From Gordonibacter faecis (lineage in GTDB: Bacteria; Actinomycetota; Coriobacteriia; Coriobacteriales; Eggerthellaceae): a stretch of 64,000 bases of DNA. The stretch lies in NCBI RefSeq assembly GCF_030077735.1, contig NZ_JASJEU010000012.1, positions 186,001-250,000 of the forward strand, in the 5' to 3' direction. Shown here piece after piece: positions 17,381 through 24,334 of this stretch; within the stretch, counting starts at the first letter, position 1; every line of letters starts with the position of its first letter. A program made the position numbers and the translations under genes. A model generated the notes under the pieces. That model saw nothing but the letters and a program-made list of their open reading frames with translations. It ran no database searches and was not told the DNA's origin.

Positions 17381-19048
17381 GTGTTGAGCGACATTGAAAT
17401 TGCCCAGGCCACGAAGCCGGAGCACATCAGCGTTATCGCTGAGAAGGCGGGCGTGCCCGAGTCGTACCTGGAAATGTACGGCACTAATAAGGCGAAGGTG
17501 GACTATAACCTGCTTACCGACGTCGAACACACGCCGGGCAAGCTGATTCTGGTGACGGCCATCAACCCCACGCCGGCCGGTGAGGGCAAAACCACCACTA
17601 CGGTGGGTCTGGCCGACGCGCTGGCGCGCCAGGGCAAGAACGTGGTGGTGGCGCTGCGCGAGCCGTCGCTCGGCCCCGTGTTCGGCATCAAGGGTGGCGC
17701 GGCTGGCGGCGGTTATGCCCAGGTGGTGCCCATGGAGGATATTAACCTGCACTTCACAGGCGACTTCCACGCCATCGGCGCGGCGAACAACCTGCTGGCG
17801 GCACTACTTGACGCGCACATTCACAACGGCAATGAACTGGGCATCGACGTGCGCAAAATCACGTGGAAGCGCGTGGTGGACATGAACGACCGCCAACTGC
17901 GCAACATCGTGGATGGCCTGGGCGGCAAGGCACACGGCGTGCCGCGCGAGGACGGCTTCGACATCACGGTGGCCTCCGAGGTTATGGCTATCTTCTGTCT
18001 GGCCACGTCGATCACCGACTTGAAGGAGCGCCTCGGCCGCATCGTGGTGGGCTACACCTACGACGACAAGCCGGTCACAGCGCACGACCTGCACGCCGAG
18101 GGTGCCATGGCGGCGCTGCTGAAGGACGCGCTGAAGCCGAACCTCGTGCAGACTTTGGAGGGCACGCCCGCATTCGTGCATGGCGGCCCGTTTGCGAACA
18201 TCGCGCACGGCTGCAACTCCATCATGGCCACGCGCATGGCAATGGCGCTCGGCGACTACTGCGTGACCGAGGCCGGTTTTGGTGCCGACCTGGGTGCGGA
18301 GAAGTTCCTCGACATCAAGTGCCGCCTGGCGGGTTTGAAGCCCGACGCCGTGGTAGTGGTTGCCACGGTGCGCGCGCTGAAGAATCACGGCGGTGTGGCG
18401 AAGGCCGACCTGGGGGAGGAGAACCTTGAGGCCTTGGAAGCGGGCCTGCCGAACCTGCTGCAGCATGTGGAGAACATCACGCAGGTGTATCAGTTGCCGT
18501 GCGTGGTGGCCATCAACCGTTTCCCCACCGATACCGAGGCCGAGTTGGCGCTCGTGGAGGAAAAGTGCCGCGAGTTGGGTGTGAACGTGGCGCTGTCCGA
18601 GGTGTGGGCGAAGGGCGGCGAAGGCGGCCAGGCGCTTGCCGCCGAGGTGGTACGCCTGTGCGAGCAGCCGAATAACTTCCAGTTTGCCTACGGCGACGAC
18701 GTGTCGCTGCGCGAGAAGATTGAGGCCATTGCTACGCGTATCTATCATGCCGACGGCGTAGACTTCGAGCCGAAAGCTGCGGCTGAACTGGCCAAGTTGG
18801 AGAGCCTGGGCTTCGGCAACATGCCCGTGTGCATGGCGAAGACGCAGTACAGCTTCTCCGACGATCAGAAGAAACTCGGTGCGCCGCGCGATTTCCGCAT
18901 CACCGTGCGCGATGCGAAGGTGTCCGCTGGCGCTGGCTTCGTGGTAGCCCTCACCGGCAGCATCATGACCATGCCCGGCCTCGGCAAAACCCCCGCCGCC
19001 TTCAAGATCGACGTCGACGAAACCGGCAAGATTTCCGGACTGTTCTAA
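17381..19048 (+). CDS. fhs: Formate--tetrahydrofolate ligase
   Basis: 555 residues, full length. It makes 10-formyl-tetrahydrofolate from formate, ATP and tetrahydrofolate, serving purine and one-carbon metabolism or the methyl branch of the acetyl-CoA pathway. It shows the P-loop TPAGEGKTTTTVGL, REPSLGPVFGIKGGAAGGGY, and the typical HFTGDFHAI and FGADLGAEKF segments. The start is GTG at 17381 behind GAGGAAAGGAAGGG; TTG at 17384 is possible. It is a single-gene unit with a terminator at 19062. No other Wood-Ljungdahl gene is in the window. Confidence 0.97.
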   Translation: MLSDIEIAQATKPEHISVIAEKAGVPESYLEMYGTNKAKVDYNLLTDVEHTPGKLILVTAINPTPAGEGKTTTTVGLADALARQGKNVVVALREPSLGPVFGIKGGAAGGGYAQVVPMEDINLHFTGDFHAIGAANNLLAALLDAHIHNGNELGIDVRKITWKRVVDMNDRQLRNIVDGLGGKAHGVPREDGFDITVASEVMAIFCLATSITDLKERLGRIVVGYTYDDKPVTAHDLHAEGAMAALLKDALKPNLVQTLEGTPAFVHGGPFANIAHGCNSIMATRMAMALGDYCVTEAGFGADLGAEKFLDIKCRLAGLKPDAVVVVATVRALKNHGGVAKADLGEENLEALEAGLPNLLQHVENITQVYQLPCVVAINRFPTDTEAELALVEEKCRELGVNVALSEVWAKGGEGGQALAAEVVRLCEQPNNFQFAYGDDVSLREKIEAIATRIYHADGVDFEPKAAAELAKLESLGFGNMPVCMAKTQYSFSDDQKKLGAPRDFRITVRDAKVSAGAGFVVALTGSIMTMPGLGKTPAAFKIDVDETGKISGLF

Positions 19049-19061
19049 ACGGGTAATTGGG

Positions 19062-19086
19062 AGCCCGGGAGTTATTCCCGGGCTTT
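19062..19086 (+). terminator. Rho-independent terminator after fhs
   Basis: Nine-base stem AGCCCGGGA / TCCCGGGCT with a GTTAT loop, then TTTG. It starts 13 bases after the fhs stop. Confidence 0.75.
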
Positions 19087-19198
19087 GCTATTTCAGTTTC
19101 TCCTTGGTTCTCTCTTGTTCTCACGAGTAAATGCGTGGTACACTCGGCGCCGTTGTTGTTTGGTTTGCAGCTGCCTCTATGCCACGTGGCTGCTCGAG

Positions 19199-19283
19199 AA
19201 GGAGAGCGATACTTGAAGTTTTAGTGGTGCATTTCATCCGACGTATTCCTTGCGCCTGCGGGCGTTTGGCCTTGCACGGATAA
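19199..19283 (+). promoter_or_regulatory. Possible leader peptides upstream of the ABC-F gene
   Basis: In the 350-base gap between fhs and the ABC-F gene, AAGGAG at 19199 is followed eight bases later by TTG AAG TTT TAG (19213-19224), a three-codon frame. Its stop overlaps by one base a GTG that opens a 19-codon frame ending at 19283. Short coupled leader frames are known upstream of antibiotic-responsive ABC-F genes. Here the call rests only on position and spacing, and no clear attenuator hairpin was seen. The rest of the gap (19087-19198) shows no gene. Confidence 0.3.
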
Positions 19284-19398
19284 GCATCGCAGCTTCACGG
19301 TTTGCCCCTTTCTGCGTTTCGACGTACTGGTGCGTATCGCGCCATTCACTCTGCGAGTTTTCCGCAAGCAGGGCCTCCGTAGTTTAAGGAGGTTAGCT

Positions 19399-20874
19399 AT
19401 GGTTCTTACCCTGCGCACTATTACCTATACCTATCCCGGCTCGCCGCTGCCAGCACTCAGCGACGTTTCGGCCACCTTCGACGAAGGGTGGTGCGGCATT
19501 GTGGGTGACAACGGTTGCGGCAAGAGCACGCTTGCGCGCATCGCGTGTGGCTTGGTGACGCCCGATGCGGGAGAGGTGGTTCCTCGCCGTACGAGCGCGT
19601 ATTGCTCGCAGGATGCCAGCGCGCCGCCCGCGCTGCTGGAAGACTTCGCATGCGACTGGTCGCGCGAAGCGATGGTGCTGCGTGAACGCTTGGACATTGA
19701 TGACGAAATGCTGTGGCGCTTTGACCACCTCAGCTTCGGCGAACGTAAGAAAATCCAGGTGGCCGTGGCCCTATGGCAACGCCCGGAGGTGCTCGCCCTC
19801 GATGAACCCACCAACCACGTTGACGCGCGCTGTCGCGAGGCGCTGGCAGGTGCACTCGAAGAATACCGGGGAATCGGCCTCTTGGTTTCGCATGACCGCA
19901 TGCTCCTGAACCGGCTGGTTAAGAGTTGTCTCATGTTCGAAAACGGCACTTGGACTCTGCGGCCAGGTTCCTACGACCAAGGGCACAACCAGTACGAACG
20001 TGAGCAGACAGAAGCGGCGGCTAAGAAAGCAACCGCCAAACGCGAGGCGGCGCGGCTTGCTGCTGAAGCTGACGCGCGGGCGCATCAGGCTGCTCGCACG
20101 GCATCGCGCCTGAGCGCGCGGCACCTCGACAAGCACGACAGCGATGGGCGCGCAAAGCGGCGCTTGGCGGCGGTTTCTGGTCAAGATGGCAAGGCGGGTG
20201 CGCTCGCCTCAACCATAAAAGCACGTCAGGCACGGGCCCATCAAGAAGCGCACCGCATCTCCGTGGCAAAGCGCTACGATGGGTCGCTGTGGCTAGATGC
20301 CTCCCCAAGCCCTCGCGCCACGCTCCTGTTCAAAGACGCGCACAGCATTCCCTGTGGCGTGCGCACGCTTGCCCTGCCGAAGTTGGCCCTCGGCAACACC
20401 GACCACATAGGCATTTCCGGCCCCAATGGCGCAGGTAAGTCAACGCTTGTTACGCATCTGCTCGGCCAGTTGCCCGCGGACATTCCTGCGCTCGTCATTC
20501 CCCAGGAGGTGCCGCCTCACACGGCGCGCCACCTTATTGCCAGCGTGCGCTCCGCCGATGAGGCGCGCCGTGGGCGCATCCTTTCCCTGGTCACGCAGCT
20601 CAATTCGGACGCAAAGCGCATTCTTGCCGGGCGCGATGTCAGCCCCGGTGAGTTGCGCAAACTCATGCTGGCGGAGGGCGTGCTGAACCAACCCGCCCTC
20701 ATCGTCATGGACGAACCCACCAACCACCTGGACCTTCACTCGGCCGAGGCCCTCGAACGCGCGCTCGCCGCCTACCCCGGCGCGCTCATCGTCGTCTCGC
20801 ACGACGATGATTTCCTCACCGCGTGCACCACCATTCGTTGGGTTGTCGACGAGGGAAAGGTAACCGTGCAGTAA
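19399..20874 (+). CDS. ABC-F family ATPase (ribosome-associated, possible antibiotic resistance)
   Basis: 491 residues. Two ABC ATPase domains lie in one chain without membrane segments. Domain 1 has Walker A GDNGCGKST, signature LSFGERKK and Walker B VLALDEPTNHVD. Domain 2 has GPNGAGKST, a degenerate signature VSPGELRKL and LIVMDEPTNHLDLHS. A basic, helical linker (about residues 205-290, rich in Lys/Arg/Ala) is the ribosome-entering P-site tip region. The family covers both EttA-like translation factors and antibiotic-resistance proteins. The divergent first signature and long linker are more like the resistance type, but this is not decisive. ATG at 19399 has AAGGAGG seven bases upstream; the frame open from 19330 is ignored. 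Confidence 0.88.
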   Translation: MVLTLRTITYTYPGSPLPALSDVSATFDEGWCGIVGDNGCGKSTLARIACGLVTPDAGEVVPRRTSAYCSQDASAPPALLEDFACDWSREAMVLRERLDIDDEMLWRFDHLSFGERKKIQVAVALWQRPEVLALDEPTNHVDARCREALAGALEEYRGIGLLVSHDRMLLNRLVKSCLMFENGTWTLRPGSYDQGHNQYEREQTEAAAKKATAKREAARLAAEADARAHQAARTASRLSARHLDKHDSDGRAKRRLAAVSGQDGKAGALASTIKARQARAHQEAHRISVAKRYDGSLWLDASPSPRATLLFKDAHSIPCGVRTLALPKLALGNTDHIGISGPNGAGKSTLVTHLLGQLPADIPALVIPQEVPPHTARHLIASVRSADEARRGRILSLVTQLNSDAKRILAGRDVSPGELRKLMLAEGVLNQPALIVMDEPTNHLDLHSAEALERALAAYPGALIVVSHDDDFLTACTTIRWVVDEGKVTVQ

Positions 20875-21069
20875 GCGCCACCTCCAGCCCTTGCGCCCTC
20901 CCTCCACTTGCATTCTGATCTGCGGATAAATGGGGGGAGGGTTTTTCCCTATGGCTGGAATGGGAATTCCCGAACTCGGGCTGCAGCGTCACTATTGCGC
21001 GAAAAAAAGTGTATATTTCGTGAAGGAGAGATCGTCAAAGGTCGAAGGTCGAAGGGAGGAGATGCTTTG

Positions 21070-22320
21070 ATGAAATCTATCATTGCAAGCAAGAAGACTC
21101 ATCTATGGCTTTCCCTCACGTGCGTTTGCGTTTTGGTTTTGGGCTTGGCGGCGTGCGCGCCCCAGCAGACCGAAAACGTTACGAAGGAAAGTGATAGCGC
21201 GGTGGACATCAAAATCCCCGCACCGAACGATAATGGCATCATCACGGCCGAGGCGTGGAAGGACGTGTATCCGAACGAGTATGCCACGTACAAAATGAAT
21301 GACGAGAACAAGGATCCGGGCGATTACACACAAATCTACCCGCAGATCCAAACCATTTGGGCCGGCTCCGCTTTCTCGAAGTTCTACGCCGAGCCGAACG
21401 GTCACACGTACTCGCTGACGGACATTCAGGAGACGGGGCGCAACCCCAAGACGGCTAACTGCCTGACCTGCAAGTCTTCGGAATTCATCCTGAAGCAGGA
21501 CGCTGACCCCACGCTGAACAAGTCCGACATCCACGAGATGGAGGCCCAGGTCACTGAGCCTATCAGCTGCTACGACTGCCACGAGAACAGCCCGGCCGAC
21601 GGCTCCAAGGCCATCCGCCAGTTCTTCGTTGATGCCGTGGGCGACGACATTTCCCAGGTGCCCGAAGGTGCCATGTCGTGCGGCCAGTGCCACAACGAGT
21701 ACCTGTTCCCGAATGAGAACAAGTCGGCCGAGAACCCGTGGAAGGGCCTGGCCGAGGCCACGCCGGAAAAGGTGCTGGCGTACGAGAACTCCATCAACTA
21801 CGTCGATCACACCAACCCGACGAACGGCACCAAGCAGATCAAGGTGCAGCACCCCGAGTTCGAGACGATGTATGGTGGCGACATGGCCCCCATGGCCAAG
21901 CTTGGCTACAGCTGCTCCGACTGCCACATGGGCACGACGAAGAGCGCTGACGGTCTAGAGTTCGACAACCACAACTGGACGAGTCCGCTGGACAACCAGG
22001 AGCTTATCGCCAACGACTGCTCCAAGTGCCACGAGGACATCACGGCGACTGTGAAGGCCAAGCAGGCCGTCGCTATCGCCCGCGTCAACAGCATCGGCGA
22101 CAAGCTGGTCACGCTCAACAACAAGCTCACGGACGCTGTGAACAACGGCTCCAAGAGCGAGGACGAGCTCAACCAGATCCGCGACCTTAACCGCACGGCT
22201 CAGTTCTACTGGGATTGGGTCATGGTGGAGAACAGCGACGGCGCCCACAACTCCGCGCTGGCTCAGGACACGCTAAACAAGTCCGAGGCCGCCGTGGACA
22301 AGGCTCTGGCGATGTTCTAG
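21070..22320 (+). CDS. nrfA: Pentahaem cytochrome c nitrite reductase (lipoprotein form)
   Basis: 416 residues. It reduces nitrite to ammonium with six electrons. Five haem sites are visible: CLTCK (catalytic haem, lysine ligand), CYDCH, CGQCH, CSDCH and CSKCH, in the NrfA order. The N-terminus is a lipoprotein signal (LVLGLAACAPQ), so the enzyme should be anchored to the outer face of the membrane, as expected for a Gram-positive cell. ATG at 21070 follows GGAGGAG; upstream in-frame codons from 20908 are not credible. It is followed by a hairpin at 22354 and the NrfH-like gene. Confidence 0.95.
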   Translation: MKSIIASKKTHLWLSLTCVCVLVLGLAACAPQQTENVTKESDSAVDIKIPAPNDNGIITAEAWKDVYPNEYATYKMNDENKDPGDYTQIYPQIQTIWAGSAFSKFYAEPNGHTYSLTDIQETGRNPKTANCLTCKSSEFILKQDADPTLNKSDIHEMEAQVTEPISCYDCHENSPADGSKAIRQFFVDAVGDDISQVPEGAMSCGQCHNEYLFPNENKSAENPWKGLAEATPEKVLAYENSINYVDHTNPTNGTKQIKVQHPEFETMYGGDMAPMAKLGYSCSDCHMGTTKSADGLEFDNHNWTSPLDNQELIANDCSKCHEDITATVKAKQAVAIARVNSIGDKLVTLNNKLTDAVNNGSKSEDELNQIRDLNRTAQFYWDWVMVENSDGAHNSALAQDTLNKSEAAVDKALAMF

Positions 22321-22353
22321 CCGCAAGGCAACCGGTCTCTCCACTCCGGTGCG

Positions 22354-22380
22354 GAAGGGGAAGCACGCCGCTTCCCCTTC
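22354..22380 (+). terminator. Hairpin between nrfA and nrfH-like gene
   Basis: Perfect 11-base stem GAAGGGGAAGC / GCTTCCCCTTC with an ACGCC loop, followed by TTGCC. Because the next gene continues the pathway, it may act as a partial terminator or an mRNA-stabilising end that sets the nrfA excess over nrfH. It lies in a 271-base gap without another gene. Confidence 0.6.
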
Positions 22381-22591
22381 TTGCCACTTCAAGCCCTCGC
22401 TCCATGGTGTCACGGCTGATTCACACGAAAAATGGGGGTAAAACGGGCTATTTCCCCCCAAATGGGTGATAGGTTTTTGGCCGAGCGACGGCTAGTATTC
22501 ATCAAGTAACGTGCCGCGCCTTGACGGAAGCCTTCGGTTTCCGCGCGCAAGGCGGGGCGAATCGAGTCAGCATGAAAGGGGGTTAAGGAGA

Positions 22592-23305
22592 ATGAGCGAA
22601 GAGGAAGCCAAAGTGGAAGCCGCCGCCGAGACGTCCGAGACCGAAAGCTCCACGACCAATGAGCCCGCTCCCAAGAAGAAGGGGAAGAAGTGGCCCATCG
22701 TCGTTGGCGTTGTCGTGGTTGTTCTGATTGCAGCCGGTGCCGGCTTCTGGGTTTGGCATGAGCAGCCGAGTTTCTGCAACGCAATCTGCCACACGCCGAT
22801 GGATCCGTATCTGCCGACGTACGAGGCGGAACCGGGCCAGCCGGCCGTTGACAAGTGGGGCAACGACGTGGCGGATGCCAGCGGCATGATGGCCGCCGTG
22901 CACCGCGTGTCGAAGGATCAGGGCGGTGCCGAGGCTACGTGCATGAGCTGTCACGTTCCGACCATCGGCGAGCAGGTGTCCGAGGGCATGAGCTGGATTT
23001 CGGGTAACTACTACTACCCGCTGGAGGAGCGCGACCTGGAAGAGCTGGTTGCAGCGCGCGGCCTTGAGGAAGATCAGTTCTGCCTGAACGAGGCCTGTCA
23101 TACGCAGACGCGTGACGACCTGATTGCGGCCACGTCTGAGCTGGGCAAGTACAACCCGCACACGCCGCAGCACAACGAGCAGGCGTGCAGCAACTGCCAC
23201 AAGGCTCACCGTGCGTCGGTGAACGCCTGCACGCAGTGCCACACCGATGCGTACGTGCCGGAAGGCTGGTTGACCTACAGCCAGGCGAACAGCCTGAACT
23301 CGTAG
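22592..23305 (+). CDS. Membrane-anchored multihaem cytochrome c, NrfH/NapC-like quinol dehydrogenase
   Basis: 237 residues. A charged N-terminus and one membrane helix (VVGVVVVVLIAAGAGFWVW, about residues 31-49) are followed by a periplasmic haem domain. Five CH sites are visible: CNAICH (CX3CH), CMSCH, CLNEACH (CX4CH), CSNCH and CTQCH. Typical NrfH has four CXXCH sites and about 150-180 residues, so this version is longer and has two expanded haem motifs. By position after nrfA it should pass electrons from menaquinol to NrfA. ATG at 22592 is preceded by AAGGAG; the frame upstream to 22511 lacks a leader-like sequence. Confidence 0.85.
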   Translation: MSEEEAKVEAAAETSETESSTTNEPAPKKKGKKWPIVVGVVVVVLIAAGAGFWVWHEQPSFCNAICHTPMDPYLPTYEAEPGQPAVDKWGNDVADASGMMAAVHRVSKDQGGAEATCMSCHVPTIGEQVSEGMSWISGNYYYPLEERDLEELVAARGLEEDQFCLNEACHTQTRDDLIAATSELGKYNPHTPQHNEQACSNCHKAHRASVNACTQCHTDAYVPEGWLTYSQANSLNS

Positions 23306-23360
23306 CGCCAGACCCGCAGTGCGTGCGAGCGCACAGCAAGCGTCAATTGCATAACGAAGA

Positions 23361-23410
23361 GGAAGCCCGCCTCAAGCGAAACTAAAAAACGCTTGGACGG
23401 GCTTCCTTTT
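23361..23410 (+). terminator. Terminator after the nrf genes
   Basis: A long stem, GGAAGCCCG...CAAGCG paired with CGCTTG...CGGGCTTCC, has an A-rich loop and is followed by TTTT. It ends the nrfA-nrfH unit 55 bases after the stop. The ccm genes after it probably have their own promoter in the remaining 185 bases, where nothing else was recognised. Confidence 0.75.
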
Positions 23411-23595
23411 CAAAGCCTCGAAGAATGGAAACGGGCCCCTTTGAGAGAGAGGGCGCCTTGTGAGCAGGGCTCTCGCAGCCAGATGGGCACACACGGGAGG
23501 CAACATGGTGAATCTTTGAATTCACCCCGCTTCCGTCCTTCGGAACTTTGGAGTACGTGACAATTGTCGGGAGATTATATGAGGAGGAGGCGAAC

Positions 23596-24261
23596 GTGAA
23601 CGCGAAAACGAAACGGCGCCTGGTGGTGGTGACCGGTATCATCATTATTGTGCTGGTCGTTGTTCTGGCAGTGGTGGGCGGCAGCTCGTCTGCGAAGGCC
23701 GTCACGGTGGCCGACGCAGTCAGTGGCCAGTATCAAGACCAGAAGATTCAGGTGTCGGGTAACGTGGTGGAGAACTCCTTCAAGACAGAGGGCAACGTTC
23801 TCACGTTCGACATTTACGACCCCGATGGGGACCCCATGCAGTATGTGCGCGTGAGCTATGAGGGTGGCGTGGCGGCCACGTTTGGCAACGACGTGACGGC
23901 CATCTGCACCGGCAAAGTGGGCGCTGACGGCGTGCTGCGCGCGAGTGAGCTTGTGACCAAGTGTCCGTCGAAGTACGAAAATGCCACCGATGCCTTGGGC
24001 GTGGCGCAGCTGCTGGACTACGGCGATAGCGTGCTGGACAAAACCGTGAAGGTGGCGGGCACCGTGAAAGCGGGCACGCTGGCTGCCGCGGGGCAGGGCG
24101 ACCGCTTCGTGTTGGTGGATGCCGAAGGCACCACCGAGATGCCTGTGGTGTTCGACGACGCGCTGTCTGACGAGGTGAAGGATGGCTCGTCGCTCGTGCT
24201 TACCGGCTCAATCAACGCCGATGGCAAGTTCCATGCGACCAATGTCGCGCTTGAGGGCTAG
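23596..24261 (+). CDS. ccmE: CcmE-like haem chaperone, CXXXY variant, with a second OB-like domain
   Basis: 221 residues. It has an N-terminal signal anchor (residues about 9-29), then an OB-fold domain (about 35-130) ending in LVTKCPSKYENA. In ordinary CcmE this site is HxxxY and the histidine binds haem; here it is Cys123-x3-Tyr127, the CXXXY variant described in some sulfate reducers and archaea. A second OB-like stretch (about 145-221, VKVAGTVKAG to SINADGKFHATNV) is an unusual extension. It starts at GTG 23596 behind GAGGAGGAGG. It is first gene of the ccm cluster and carries haem to the CcmF lyase. Confidence 0.82.
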   Translation: MNAKTKRRLVVVTGIIIIVLVVVLAVVGGSSSAKAVTVADAVSGQYQDQKIQVSGNVVENSFKTEGNVLTFDIYDPDGDPMQYVRVSYEGGVAATFGNDVTAICTGKVGADGVLRASELVTKCPSKYENATDALGVAQLLDYGDSVLDKTVKVAGTVKAGTLAAAGQGDRFVLVDAEGTTEMPVVFDDALSDEVKDGSSLVLTGSINADGKFHATNVALEG

Positions 24262-24297
24262 CGCGACGCGCTGCCGGAAACATCCCTAGGAATACAG

Positions 24298-24318
24298 GCG
24301 GCCGCCCCGCGCGGCCGC
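24298..24318 (+). other. GC-rich hairpin in front of ccmF
   Basis: GCGGCCGC-cccgc-GCGGCCGC forms an eight-base perfect stem. It ends shortly before the GGAAGGAACC ribosome site of ccmF. It could separate or tune translation of ccmE and ccmF. There is no U-tract, so it is not an obvious terminator. Confidence 0.4.
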
Positions 24319-24334
24319 TTCGGAAGGAACCTCT

